A stretch of DNA of 64,000 bases from Rhyacichthys aspro. Taxonomy: Eukaryota; Chordata; Actinopteri; Gobiiformes; Rhyacichthyidae. The notes beneath the pieces are model-generated. The model did no database searches, was not told the origin of the DNA, and was given only the letters and a program-made list of their open reading frames with translations. Shown here in pieces: positions 13,150-24,945 of this stretch. The stretch is from contig CM072152.1 in NCBI GenBank assembly GCA_036850595.1, forward strand, positions 6,901,640 through 6,965,639, written 5' to 3'. A program made the position numbers and the translations under genes. Numbering within the stretch: the stretch's first letter is position 1; the number at the start of each line of letters is the position of its first letter.

Positions 13150-14165
13150 GCTCAAAATGCCTCCACACAGACTGTATCAATAATATTCAGTTTGAACATT
13201 TGAAATGTGACCCAGTTCCCATGCAGGTTTAACCGAATCAGCTGAAGCGTTCACAGCGTAATCATGTGCTGTTAGCGGAAACATCAATGACTTACCTCCA
13301 AATCAAACACCTCATTCATATCAGAACCGACACGGACCGCGGCGGGAAATCAATTGTGTGTACAGTTTGTGTGTGGGTAGCAAAAACAATGTCTGGAAGA
13401 AAAAAAACAACATCTTTTCACAGCCTGGAGTAGTGTCCTAACCCGGCCCTGTTTTCTCTCCCTTCCAGTCAGGACAGCTTCGTACACCTCTGGCGGTTTC
13501 TGCACAATAACAAGAATGCTATTAACATATATGGAAATGTGTGAGCAAACAAGAAGCCCTCCCCTTTTGCCCGCTGTTTGCACCCGAGCGTGTTTGTGTG
13601 CGTATATTTTGGCATGCCCGCTGTGTGCACCCAGATTCAGCGTTCAGAGGGAATTGCTGGCTTTGATGTTCTCCGATGCAAGCAGTTGCTGATACTCCTA
13701 TTAGCTTGCACGGAGCTGATGCAAGCTACGCTACTGCCAGTCCCCCTCCAAAAAAAAAAAAGAAAAAAAAAATGTGTTCATTCCAAAGCTATGTGGAGCA
13801 AGATAGAAATGTTCAGCCCGGGGACGCCAGCACAAGGAGACAAAAGCGGAGTTTATTTAGGCAGATAAGGCTGTGGAATTAGCTCAGTGTTAATGACGAG
13901 GATAAACCTGTCATACTGCGACACCGCTGAAGGGCCGCTCCGAATCATATCAGGGACAAAAGTGGTTGGAGGTGAGGAGATAGGGCCAAGAACGAAAGAG
14001 GTTGGGAAAAGTTTAGCAGAGATAACAGGAAGTGGCGAGGAAAGAGGGGGAAATGATGATGGAAATGTCCAGGAGATGAAAGAGAATTTGGAGGACAAAG
14101 ATGGGACGGTGAAGTGAAACTGCTCAAACTTCTGATTTCTGAGTAAAAAGTTCACCGTTCACTGA
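13150..14165. promoter_or_regulatory. Candidate conserved non-coding cluster
   Basis: Two GC-balanced blocks (about 13150-13350 and 13560-13735) and a third (13855-14140) are separated by short A-rich spacers such as the poly-A tract at 13749-13772. CpGs cluster near 13329-13345 (GACACGGACCGCGGCGGG). The word GTGTGCACCC near 13623 echoes TTTGCACCC near 13577. Both strands have open frames of 60-100 codons in 13578-14155, but they overlap each other in several frames, which argues against any being real. Confidence 0.42.
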
Positions 14166-14629
14166 GTCAGTACAGGTCAGCTTTGAATTAAGGGGTGTCT
14201 CAATGATGCTTGGCTTGTTTTTGTGAAGTACAAGAGCAGTTTACAGCTTCAGACAGAGCTGGTGTCTTAGGAAGGCTCTCTAGTTATTAATTAAAACATA
14301 AGTGGGATCCTAAATGGAAGGAAATTGATGCAGCTCTCGAAATGTAACGTTTAGATATTAAACCAGGAACACTGTTCTACTGCTGTTAATTGCAGCTTTG
14401 TACTATACCTCCAGCCTCTAGCATCACTCAAAAAGGTTTTCTCTTTTCTTTATTCTACGGAACATATTTAATTTGTAAAAGTTTGCCTCATTTATTCAAA
14501 TCTTCAATTGGTAAAACACTTCTTTAGGCATTACCAATACAAAGCAGTGCCATACCATAATCCATACTGCATTACCTTGATGTGAGTGGCTCAAAAGTAA
14601 GTTTTGATATGCCAGTAATTTTAAAAGGT
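14166..14629. other. Intergenic DNA, nothing defined
   Basis: AT-rich non-coding sequence without recognisable repeat ends or motifs. Confidence 0.5.
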
Positions 14630-14985
14630 AGTATGAAAGTAAACTTTATTTATAGAGCACCTTTCACAGATAGAAATTACACCGTGCTTTTTATAGTTCC
14701 ACAATTTTAATAATAGAATAAAACAGATAAAACAAAACATAAAAAAATAAAAGCCCAATGCAGTAAAAGCATGACTAAATAAAAGAAGGCACGGCATCCA
14801 GAACTGTTTTGAACTTAACTGAACTGTGACAAAAAAGGAAAAATGAGGAATAATTAAAATATATATATATATATATATTGGCCTGAGACCTGCATGTCTT
14901 TGGATGGTGGGACAGAACCCACAGTGACACAGGGACATACCGACTCCACACAGAAGTGCTAACCACTCTGACACTGTACAAAGAA
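14630..14985 (-). repeat. Composite degenerate repeat with a common teleost tail
   Basis: Three parts are visible. At 14640-14695 there is a TTTATTTATAGAGCACCTTT segment ending in GTGCTTTTTATAG. An (AT)n tract follows at about 14858-14878. Then 14880-14985 reads GCATGTCTTTGGATGGTGGG ... CCGACTCCACACAGAAGTGC, a degraded form of a very common fish repeat tail whose usual text is 'gcatgtctttggactgtgggaggaaacc ... aactccacacagaaagg'. The opposite orientation of the same tail occurs at 36490-36640. The family name (LINE/SINE tail) is recalled, not verified. Confidence 0.6.
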
Positions 14986-15689
14986 ATCAATAAATAATAT
15001 AATTACATTGTCAAAACTGTATATTATACTTTCCATGTTCAGTTTTCTTAAAGGGCAGAGCTGGCACAGAATTAAGCTAATTCCAACGAGAACCCTACAT
15101 TAGAATATCGTGGATGCTACTTTTTGCTTTTGTGCATTTTGGTTTGTTTTTGGCTCACACACTCAAATGTAAACAGACACCTGACTGGACCATGGGCTCA
15201 CTGCGGACACCGGAGAACAACAGAGATGAACCAGAGAGGATGCATGAGTTCAATAAGTCAAAAAGAGCTGTAATGGCTATTCTTGTTTATTCCTAATGCT
15301 AATGCTGCAGAAACAGACTCGTCTTAATAAATAATACCGCCTAGAGTTGCAAGAATGCAGCATCCGTTTACAGTGAGGCAGATGAGCTTGTGGAGATGCA
15401 GCTAACAGTCATATCCACAGATGCTAAAGTCTGACTGGTTTCCACTTAATGATTTTGTTTGGTTTTACTTCTAAACTTAAACTTTCTTATCTTTATCTTG
15501 TGTAGAAATCGGCAACTGCAGTGTTCAGCCACAATTAATGAGAGTATGTTAAAGACAAGAGAGAATATTTGGCAGATTTTACAGAGTCCACTCCATTCTG
15601 CAGTCTGCCCAGTGAGAATATAGTGGTGCGATTTCATCTTTGCTTTTCTCATGTTGTGCCGATGTTCAAAAATGTATCCCATATGGGTT
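14986..15689. other. Intergenic DNA, nothing defined
   Basis: Moderately AT-rich, without a supported gene. The open frames here are 60-78 codons long and overlap on both strands. Confidence 0.5.
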
Positions 15690-16080
15690 TTTTATTCCCG
15701 TTTGCTGTAACCTTGATTGGTGCAGAATGTGGGCCGACCTCTCAGTCACCCCGCTCCTCTGTTAGCCTTCTCTCACCACTGATGATGCCACACACGTACC
15801 GTTAAGCCGCAGCAGGAAAAACTACAGACCCACAAGAAATAATCGGGAGCGCAACGGCCTGCAGAGGGAGAAAAAAATGGATCAACTTTGAACCCGCGAC
15901 TCAGCAAGGTTTTATTTGTCCGACGTAAGCCCGGAGGACGCACCCTGTTAGAAAAACCCACAAGTTTTAACTTCGTGGGGTAAATCCAAGTTGACAGGCG
16001 CTTAGTGTGATGAGGAGTTCAGATGCCAGGAGCAAACGGAAGAAAAATAAGACCGGAAAATGAAAAGACATGAGGTGACT
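15690..16080. promoter_or_regulatory. Possible non-coding regulatory block
   Basis: A higher-complexity stretch with CpGs at 15797-15940 (ACGTACCGTTAAGCCGC, CGGGAGCGCAACGGCC and CCGACGTAAGCCCGGAGGACG). No frame is supported. This is weaker than neighbouring candidates because the contrast with its flanks is smaller. Confidence 0.33.
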
Positions 16081-16616
16081 TTCTAAGTGTTGTTTTTTTT
16101 TCTAAATGAAGAACAAGATGGTTGCAGTGAGAAGTCTACCAACAGTTTGATTCTCTGAGTCACTTTGTAAGGTCTGGAATTATCAAATTAGCAAGTTTTT
16201 TTTTGTTTCAGTTTCACCAAGTACTTTTGTTTCTTTATGATTTTCTCCTGTACGTTAAAGTGTGCAGATTTAAGCCCATTTCCGTGTCTATACTTCAACT
16301 TCTTGGAATCGTTAAACCTTATTAAATGGTTTTAACTGGACAAATCAAATAAACTTATTACCTTCCAAGTCTTCTGAGCACCTGCATCATTTATTGGCAT
16401 TGGATTTTTTTGTGTGCATTAAACCCGTGGCATTTGTGTAAGGCCAATTCAACCAAAACAAATACACCACCAAAACCTTTATGAAGTGAATGGGTGTGAT
16501 TTGCCAAGTTTGGTTAAGACTCAAAAAATGAAAAGAACGTCCAGAGATGTGTTTTAAATCTTTTGTGTTTATAAAAATACAATATAACATTGTGTTTTCT
16601 CTATAACAACCACACA

Positions 16617-16748
16617 CTAAAAAATGCTGGGTTAAACATAACCCAATTTCTAACCCAGTGCTGGGTCATGGATATGGACCGAACCAACACTGGGTTACTT
16701 TTAACTTTTAGGTTGGGTTACATGTTTGACCCAGCATGTTGGGTTTTG
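16617..16748 (+). mobile_element. TGGGTTA-type inverted-repeat fragment
   Basis: The segment starts AAAAAATGCTGGGTTAAAC, repeats the words ACCCA and TGGGTT in both orientations (16635-16745), and ends near GACCCAGCATGTTGGGTTTTG. This is a familiar short fish repeat rich in TGGGTT/AACCCA. A related fragment lies in opposite orientation at 60660-60727 (AACCCAGCATTT, AACCCAG). It abuts the 3' side of the coding remnant at 16.8-17.9 kb, which may be coincidence. Confidence 0.5.
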
Positions 16749-16814
16749 TTTTCAATTTACTTCTGTTTTAAAATAATCAATTTATATTATTTAATTTATA
16801 TATTTTTATTTATA

Positions 16815-17925
16815 TTAATTTATAGGCATAACAAAAATTATCACAAATAAACTATCACAGTGTCGCTCTTGTTGTTTTATTTGAATAAAAACATACAAAA
16901 CACACTTTTTAAACACTAGAAAAACAATAATAAAATGTATAAAAAAATATAATAAATCATCAAATATATAAATCATCAAATCACAGACAACTGGGCTCTC
17001 AGCATTGGATTCCCTTCCAGGAATCTCAAAAATTACAGTCTGAACAAACTCCCAGATTTGTCCACACAATTTTGGGTAGCAAATATCAAAAACATAATAG
17101 GCCTTGAAACACCCATCAACAGCCCCTACAAGTGATGGGTACTCCACTGAAGTCCCATTCAAAATGACAAAAGCTTGGGAAGACCTTTCCTCTTCCCCCA
17201 GCATAAGCACAAATGGATAGTCCGCTAGTGCCTTGAGGAGGTACTCAACAATGTTGGTTCCAACCTGAAGGAAGGAGAAAAGGAGATTATTAGGTTTGTT
17301 GTTAAGAAGACGAGAAAAAAAAATACAAATGAATGCTGCCTGGAGACTCCTAAGGTAGCTGTTGTGCAGTGTATTGAAAGAAAAGTAAAAGTATTGACGG
17401 TAAGTAAGCTAACACAGTAGCAGCGATGCTTCTCTGTGTCTGAGTTGACAGTTCAGGAGAGAGGGGCTGGAGGAGTGTGGAGGAGCACTTCCTGGAGAGG
17501 AGTGGTTTATTTCACATATTGACGTCATTGTGTGAAACTACTCGTTGAAAGGACTGTAGCTCAAACTAAATAAATTACTTAAACATGCGCGAATGAAACA
17601 AAACACAACTTTGGGTATGTGTTTGAGGTAGAAACAACGTTAGAACATGGTTAATAGCTCAGAAAAGTCGATTTAGCATAATATGGGACCTTTAATGTGT
17701 AGCTGCCTCTTTTTCAAGGGCTCAAAAGCAAGACCATTTCTGATCCCTCCACCAACAAATAATAGTACATTGGAGCATAATAAATTTCTTGACTCACTGG
17801 CTGGATGTCAATAAAGGCTTTCCTTGTTTCCAGGCTGCTGGGACGGTAGACCCTCTTCCCATCTTTGTATGGGGGTGTTGGGAGCAGCACTGGAAGAAGT
17901 AATAATGCCATGTCTGCTTGTGCAT
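16815..17925 (-). pseudogene. Two-exon coding remnant of a multicopy fish gene
   Basis: On the minus strand a first piece (17925-17798) follows a TTGCAG acceptor and ends at CCA before a GTGAGT donor. It encodes text such as RVYRPSSLETRKAFIDIQP. A second piece starts at 17264 after a pyrimidine tract and CAG, and continues in the same phase with VGTNIVEYLLKALADYPF and YPSLVGAVDGCFKAYYVF. The phases join without a frameshift, giving 42 plus 149 codons. Similarity fades after about 16978, where the frame becomes low-complexity and hydrophobic before a stop at 16815, so the end looks decayed. No upstream exon or start is visible. The wording resembles the C-terminal part of large multicopy teleost proteins sometimes annotated as SAM-domain-like; that is memory, not a search. 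It acts in no pathway I can state. Most likely it is a stranded, transposon-spread gene fragment. Confidence 0.55.
17400..17695 (-). repeat. Common teleost repeat within the remnant's intron
   Basis: Read on the minus strand this begins TAAAGGTCCCATATTATGCT and passes through ACATACCCAAAGTTGTGTTT and TTTGAGCTACAGTCCTTTCA. This order of words is one I recall as a very abundant short interspersed element in bony fish. It occupies most of the interval between the two coding pieces at 17264 and 17798, so the intron has been invaded. Confidence 0.5.
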
Positions 17926-19114
17926 CTGCAATATAAAATTGTATGTCATAGACCTTTCAAATTCAATAATGACAGTGTTTCGGCTGCATTCATTTCCATG
18001 TGAAAAGTCCTATTCCTAGTATTTTGTTTTCATTCACATGTTTGAATAATCCGGTAATACTTTATGCGTCCCCTTTTGAAGACATGACAACACTTGGTTT
18101 CACTGCATACATAGACACATGAAACCAGAAAGTGCTCCTGTGGGTTTCTAAAACACATAAACCGTCACCAACGATATACCTTTGATGGGAGTGGGATTGT
18201 AGTGTGAGTAAAGCACAATCTAACCTGCAGCAGATATAAAATATTTGTCCTTTTTTTTAAAGTTATTATAATTAAATAATGCCATACTAATGACATACTT
18301 CAGAATTGGCATTTGAAATACACTACAATCATTGTCTTACTTGTAATCAACATCTAGTAAGATTTCAGACCTCTAGAAATAACTGTGTGAATTTTTAAAT
18401 TTGTGGTTGGACAATAAAGATAATGTAACATCATTTCACAGATAATTTAATTAACTAAGCTGCAGCTTAGGGGTCAGTACACTGTTCTAATGCCGTACAT
18501 TGACTGAAGATGTCTGGTCTCTTAAAGTGAACTTCCTGTTAATTCATACTGAGACAGGACTCCTACACTTCCTGCTTCCCACTGAGGCAGTTTTATATGA
18601 AAATGTTGTGCATTTTGACACTTTTATTCACATGCAATCTGTCTTTTAGGTGATTTTTGAACAACTTCTGCACACAAATGAACTTTCAGACTCCAGTTGT
18701 AGTTACATAAGACAGGTAAGCCAGGTGTTTCCTAACAGGGGACGTCTCAGCTTAATTTGCATACTCATTATTGATGTTTTATAATGGAAAAAATATTAGT
18801 GGTTTTAGCCCATTGTTTTGTAAAAATGATGTTATTCTGGTGTCCTCTTGCCTTTGGGCAATTTGGGCCTTTTGTCTCTGAAGGATCTAGGATATTACAG
18901 ATGCAAAAAAGTCTTTCTGTCTCTCATCAATATCCATGGTAACCACATACACATTAATGCAAGCCATGGTGCCAGGTCATAGAAGAGATTTAAAGCTTTT
19001 GTCTTCATCATTTTGTGCTGAAAGAAAATTCTAAAAAAGTTAAACCTTTTTTCACTTGAAAAGAATAAACCTAAATCACTCCTAGTTTTCTCTGGTAGTG
19101 ACATATATCGTCCC
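17926..19114. other. Intergenic DNA, no gene seen
   Basis: AT-rich sequence. I looked for further minus-strand exons upstream of the remnant and found none. A TAATTTGCAT octamer-like site lies at 18753-18762. Confidence 0.5.
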
Positions 19115-19575
19115 ATAGGTGTCTGGAGATATTAAAAGACTTGTAAGTTTAAGTGTATGGTCCAGAGAGGTGCACTGTAACCTTTACTTTGCATTTTGGG
19201 GAAGGGTGTGTGAGGATGGCTGTGGGGAATTGCAGACAACAGAGAAGAACTTCAATAACAAAGAGTTGACACACGCTGCAGAAAGATTAAGCTGCAACAG
19301 AAATCGATGCAATAAAGCGGGATGTGATATTGCGATGAAAAGCTGAGAGAAGAATGGAGAGGGCCTCTTTCTCTCGTCTGTCATTTGACAATGTGTCTTC
19401 AGCGTGTGCCAGCGCTCGCAGTCATTTGAACTGGGCACAGCTGTTAAAGGCTGGACGTGGAGAACTGATAAGAACAGTTATCGCTCAGAACTGCTGCAGG
19501 GTGAGACGGTAAATGTGAGCACCAGCACCTTGTGTCGCAGATAAAGAGCTGCTGTCTGACTTTACCCTGGGAGTG
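19115..19575. promoter_or_regulatory. Candidate conserved non-coding element
   Basis: A purine-balanced, high-complexity block with CpGs at 19305-19420. Paired words CTGATAAGAACAGTTATCGC (about 19464-19483) carry GATA cores on both strands, and CACAGCTGTT (E-box CAGCTG) lies at about 19436. ATCGATGCAATAAAG near 19303 adds a homeodomain-like site. Short overlapping frames on both strands argue against coding. Confidence 0.42.
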
Positions 19576-19749
19576 ATGTAGAATCAGCTTTATTAGAGCC
19601 AGTGATCATAAATGAATTGCCATTGATATTGCCATTTCCATAGATTACTTTTAAGAACCAAATTTTACATTTTTATAGGTGATAGTTTTCATCTCTGTTT
19701 GTAATGCTAAATGGTTAAAACAGTTAAATCTCATTCAAACTCATTAGTT
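19576..19749. other. Intergenic DNA
   Basis: A short AT-rich spacer with nothing recognisable. Confidence 0.5.
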
Positions 19750-19890
19750 TCAAGTGCCACTTACTGATTTTATTTCTTCTCAACCCCACCACCTACCCCC
19801 AACAGCAGTGTCGTTACCATTCCTGCTTAACTTTTATTCAGAAAAGTAAATCTGGATCAATTTGCCAAGTTTCATCAAACTGGAGTTTAC
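19750..19890 (-). repeat. Dispersed repeat, family C, partial copy
   Basis: AAGTGCCACTTACTGATTTT, then CCCCCAACAGCAGTGTCGTT, ATTCCTGCTTAACTTTTATT and TGGATCAATTTGCCA track the fuller copy at 51303-51430 (AAGTGCCAGTACCTGATTTA, CCCCCAGCAGCAGTTTAG, GTTCCTGCTTCTTTTATT, TGGACCAATTTTTCACCA). It is diverged but collinear. Confidence 0.5.
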
Positions 19891-20574
19891 ATCCATGTTA
19901 CTATATATCCAGTAGTACTATGTAATCATAGACAACCTTCAAAAGAAGCAGGGATAGACCTGGCTGTGAGAAACTTGCACCTCTGCCATGCACACAAACC
20001 ATAAAAAGCCCTCAGATCTCAAAGTAAATACTATCACTTATAAGAGTCATCACAGCTGTTGTTAATTGTTTTTTATTTTTCACGTAACTGTTTTATTCAT
20101 GTAAGTTTTACAGCTGTAATTAGTAGCATACATGATATGATTAAAAAGTCAACTCCAATTTGGTCCTATATACATTCTAACACAATAATCCCACAACAAT
20201 GTGACATTATATTTGAATAATAATATAATGTATCATGCAAGTATATTTACCTCAAACTACTAAAATAATAAAGTCTGCCTATGTACACATTTGTGTATGT
20301 ATACATTTAATGGCATTATGTTTGCAATGTAATTTAGTTTATTTATTTTGAAATTTTGTGCAAAAAAAAAAAAGATTTCTGTTCCATTGGTTTTCAAATT
20401 GTAAAACACTGTCATTAATATTGAAAGTAAACAATGCAAACAATTAACTTATGATCAATGTGAAATATATACAAGGTCCAACAACAATAATTTATTTCAA
20501 AAGTACACTGAACATTTTTAAATTACCTTTTTTTTACTTGAATGTGGACTGATGGTGTGTGTAGCAGAGTGAGG
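19891..20574. other. AT-rich intergenic DNA
   Basis: No gene, no clear repeat boundary; poly-A at about 20360-20373. Confidence 0.5.
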
Positions 20575-20905
20575 CGTTAAAATGCCTCCCCGTATCCTCC
20601 AAACACAACACATCCATCGTGGCCCCTGATTCAACTTTCCAGGGCTTAATAGGAAACCTGATTTTGCAGCGGCGCCAAAGGCATGTGGCCCTGACTAAAC
20701 TCACTTCCCAGCGGGGTGAAGACAGGAAGGGTGAGCAGAGGATAAGGATGCAGTTCACAGAGAAAGAAGGAGACATGAACACCCAATACAAATCTCAGCA
20801 GGATCCAGCCGCCTAATGAACACAGGGAGGAGCTGACGGGAATTCTGGGTCAGTGAGTGGCATGTTTCATATTTAGATCTGCCTTAGAGGAAAACAAGCT
20901 CATTT
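20575..20905. promoter_or_regulatory. Candidate conserved non-coding element
   Basis: A compact balanced block with TTGCAGCGGCGCCAAAGGCA near 20665, GCGGGGTGAAGACAGG near 20711 and a string of short, non-repetitive words, ending abruptly near 20870. There are 65-85 codon frames on both strands over the same bases, a pattern typical of non-coding DNA with few stop codons rather than a gene. Confidence 0.42.
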
Positions 20906-21000
20906 GTAACAGAGTACGACCATCACAGCAGTCCGCCAGAAAACTGTATCACAAACATGTTTTTGTTTACTCCAAATGAAATTAATTAAGTAGAACGTTA

Positions 21001-21030
21001 TCAGCCAGAACATTATGACCACGTACCTAA
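21001..21030. mobile_element. Relic Tc1/mariner-like terminus
   Basis: TCAGCCAGAACATTATGACC with following ACGTACCTAA resembles the recurrent Tc1-like end that reads 'atcagccataacattatgaccac'. No partner end or transposase remnant was found nearby, so this is at most a solo relic. Confidence 0.4.
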
Positions 21031-24000
21031 AGGGAAGCTTATATTTGGTTTCAGACAATGATTTTTCAATAATTGGACTTGTAATGTCTTGTAGCTCAGC
21101 TCAGATTTGTGCAGTAATTACTCAAACTAACAAATAGACTCAGGCATAAGAGCCCCTTTAAGTCAAGCAGAAGTCACTTGCTGATTTCACTCTGAGCAGT
21201 AGAACTAAAAAAAACAAATTAAAAGATTATAAAGCTGGATTACTTTAACCAAAAAGTGAATTAAAAATGTTCCTTTAAATGCATTTAAATTGATAAAATG
21301 GCTGATGAAATATGAAGTAAATTGGAAAAAATAAAGTGAATTAAAAAGTTGTGATAAAGTGCATTTGATAAACTGTATTTATGTAAAATGACTTTGTCTT
21401 TACGTTGTATTTCTGGTCAGTGTCCATTTGTTTAATGCAACTGTAAATGTTGCACTTCTGTTTTAGAGAAATGCCTTTAAAAAAAAGATAACAAAACACC
21501 ACAGCTGCTTAAATGTATTAATCTTTGTCCAGATTCAGTAATAAATGTCATTGCAAATTGATAAACTTCACACTGATTTATGCTGTAACATGTAATGTAC
21601 GTTTACATGAAATTTAGGTCAGTTTATCAAACCACATTCACTTTTATCACATCCAGTTTTATGAATTTAAATGACCTTTTTAATAACTTTTTTTTTTTCC
21701 ACACGTTTTATCGTTTTATCAGTTTTAATTCACATCCAATTTTGTCATTTGTATTGCTTCCACTTCTCGGATTATGGAGCAAAAGTGGTAGCAGCAGAGG
21801 CTAATTAGCTAATGTGAAAATATGGTCACCTTATGCATGCACTATTCTTGTAGTTAAATGGCAATGAAAAAGTTAAACAGGTTTCTCTGAACAGAAAAGG
21901 ATCGAGAATCAATAGAGATTGTTGGTTTTGGGGTAAACAGGAAGACTGAGGTTACAGAAAGTGGAGATAAAGCAGGATATGTGGCCGTAATGGACGAGGC
22001 TGAGAGCGTGAAAGCACAAGCGGCACGATAAAAAAGACAGAGCAGAGAAGTATGCAAACACCTGATGGTACAGAGACAAAACAGAAGAAGATAACTTGTG
22101 TTTGCTTGTTCTGGACAGGAAGACAAATAAAGCATACATTTATTCAATGAAACGTCCAGAGAAGAGTTGTTGCCGAGTGAAGAAGAAGTTTTCCTTTGTC
22201 AGCACTTTGAATTTCTTATGTGCAGAGCTTGCATGTGCAGGTGTGTGTGTGAGTGTGTGTGTGTGTGTGTCTCATTTGTCCCAGTTTAAACGCACATCTC
22301 TGCACTGGCTTGTGTTCTCAGTGTGTGATGACACTCCTACTGCTGTGTTCAAGACCGTAGGGAGAAACACAACACAGAAAGTTCAACGTTGGAGTGATAC
22401 CATGCTTACTTTATGATTTCAGTGAAGTTCCTACCGTCAACTTTTTAATGCTCTCATGCTAATGCTAAATACAATAGATAATGCAAATGCTAACTGAATT
22501 ATATTATATAGAACTTGTTGTCTCTGTCACTTCTGCCCTACACTCTCTTAAAAGTACAATGAAGCATTCTACCTCTCTGTTATTCACCCAAATCCAAGCC
22601 TGTGGGCTGGAGAAATGTAGCCCCAATAGTTTACAACTCAAGGGGGCGGGACATATGTCCTGTCACTCAACAAATTAGGAAGATGATTGGTGGAGGTAAT
22701 ATGCTGCTTGGGCTGGGAAAAACAAGCCCTTTTTTCCTTTTTTATAAATTAAAAAATAAGTTTTAAGATTTTTTACAAGACATATAAGATAAAAATTACA
22801 TAGTATACACAGTGCCGTTTGATACCAGCCGTTCCTGACGATGTCTATTTTCAATTTTTGTCTCTTTTGCTTTGGAATTACATTTATTACATTCAAACCT
22901 CTAAATATATTGTGCTGGATATTCATGTAAAACCAACCTTTGCCTAGCACTCCTGTATATAGTGCCTAAATTTGAATTAGTAAGTTTAAACTTCTGGCAA
23001 AAAGGAACTATTTTAAAACAAGACTGACATACGTAATGGGTCTACATATGATTTGTTCCAAGATGTAAACCATTACAATCATAAAATATCTCTTCTTATC
23101 TTATTATGTGTCTATTTGTTGTATTTCAGAGAAGATTCACAAACAAATTCCACTATTACTCATAAGACTTCTCACATATAAATAATTTGCCTTCTCCACT
23201 TTTAGTTCGAGATAATGTGTGAATTTGTCACACAGCCAGTTAGGTCTGCTGCATTTACCAGGGGATTGTGGGTCATGAAGCTATAGACCTTAACAAGTAC
23301 CTGCTCATATATTGTTCCACTCACAGGAGACTCAGTGACAGCAGTAGGTGACAGAGCAGACCACAGGAGACGAGGGGCCACTACAGGAGCCAACACCAAC
23401 AGACTGGAATCAGGGTAAAAAAGCATCTTCTTTCCTTCAGAGTCTGCAACACTGGAAATAGGTCAGTAGTGTGTAATGTCATGAGCCACTGGTAGAAAGC
23501 TGTTTAAGAGGAAATTTAGAAGCTGGCTCCGGTAAATACAAGAAATAGTGATATAATAGTGTTTTTATGTTGACGGTCAGAGCTGCTATGCTTCACAATT
23601 CTGTTGGACGTGCTCATTTGCAATAGCAAGGCAGGCCTACTTAACTGTTTATTTTCTGTAAGTTGCTCAGGGTTCGCAGCTCTGATATTTTCTCTCTTCG
23701 TTTAAAAATATCTCTAAATGAATTCTTCAGAAACAAGATGGCGGCAAATGCTACATAAGAAACCACAGAGAAATAATTAGAGCATACGTGGTGAGTTTGT
23801 TTCAGCAGCGCAAAGTAAAGAATCTAAAGTGAAGTCTAGGAGGATTTCCAAACTGTGGAACATAAATGTGACTGAACGGACGCACTATCCACTGTTAGTA
23901 CTTCGAAGATTTTGTGAAAACATTGGAACCAGGGTTGTACTTACAAGAAACACTAAAAAAAAACAAAAAAAAACTGAAACAGAATGTTGAAAATCTCCCT

Positions 24001-24659
24001 CTGAATCATGAAACCATCACAGAACTTCACAGATTACAACAGCTAAGGCCCAAATTTTGGAAACATAGCTAACAGCTTCAGATGAAAGCAGTAAAATATT
24101 CACATTTTAATAGTGTTCGCTGAATTCTTTTGTACAGTGCCCAGTCTGCATGAAAATATCACTATCACCTCCAACGCCTTAGCTCCCTGGGAATCTCTGT
24201 TACACACTATGAGATCAAAAAGCAGTATTATTTGTTCTTGGTCTTAATGCAGAAACCAAGAGCCACGTAAAGATTAGCTTAGAGTAGTTTCAAACTGTTA
24301 TCAGTGCCATGGTAAATAACAGTGTGTTATGAATTATGGCATGTTCTGTGTGCAGTAACAGTGAGCTAATAAAAGACTTTCTAAACTTGATCCTGCTTCA
24401 TTATGCATCGGGACAAAACCTGTTCCAGGCTACTCATGCGTTGGTCACGTGATCTGTTTGATCGTGTGTGTTTTCTTAACCTCCTCTCCCTCAACAAAGC
24501 CCAGGAGATCTTTAAGAATCACTTTAAAGCCTTTCTTTTTTTAAATGCCCAGACCTCGTTGACCTGTTCCTTTCATATTCCACCATTCATTTGGAATTCA
24601 AATCCACTGTTTTAAAATAAAAGGCCTTGTGCATATAATTCATACATTAAACACAAGCA
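21031..24659. other. AT-rich intergenic DNA, no gene seen
   Basis: Long AT-rich interval; the (GT)n tract within it is listed separately. A moderately complex patch at 23205-23430 contains GGGGATTGTGGGTC and GGTGACAGAGCAGACCACAGG but no clear feature. Open frames to 111 codons look random. Confidence 0.5.
22241..22270 (+). repeat. (GT)n microsatellite
   Basis: A GT run with one interruption (GTGA) covers 22241-22270. It is read through by a 106-codon frame that owes part of its length to it. Confidence 0.85.
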
Positions 24660-24945
24660 GTCTTTAGGTGTTGTTTTTTTTTTTTTTTTTTTTCTTCTTT
24701 TTGAATTGCCCGGAGCCAGAGAAGAAAAATTATTCATCTCCAGATGTGTTGCATATGGATGAATGAACAACTGCCAGGGAGATACCAATATGCAAATAGG
24801 GAGACTAATCGCTCCCAAAATAAAAATGACCAACATCAGCAAGTCCTGCCTTCCTCGAAACACAGCTGAACACAAACAGGGGCTTCTGAAGGCCAGCACA
24901 ACTCCAGAGAGCCACCAGACTGAACCCGAGAAACACAGTAAACAC
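24660..24945. promoter_or_regulatory. Candidate conserved non-coding element with octamer
   Basis: After a T20 run (24674-24693) comes a complex block holding AAATTATTCATCTCC (about 24728), CATATGGATGAATGA (about 24752) and a perfect octamer ATGCAAAT at 24790-24797, followed by GACTAATCGCTCCC. The mix of POU and homeodomain cores without a reading frame suits a developmental enhancer. Function is inferred. Confidence 0.45.

Noticed and set aside
13887..14155. Several overlapping frames on both strands (76, 100, 60 codons)
   Set aside because: Mutually overlapping frames in a purine-rich non-coding block; none can be preferred.
23205..23430. GGGATTGTGGGTC as a promoter-type element
   Set aside because: Isolated motif with no CpG enrichment or transcript signal.
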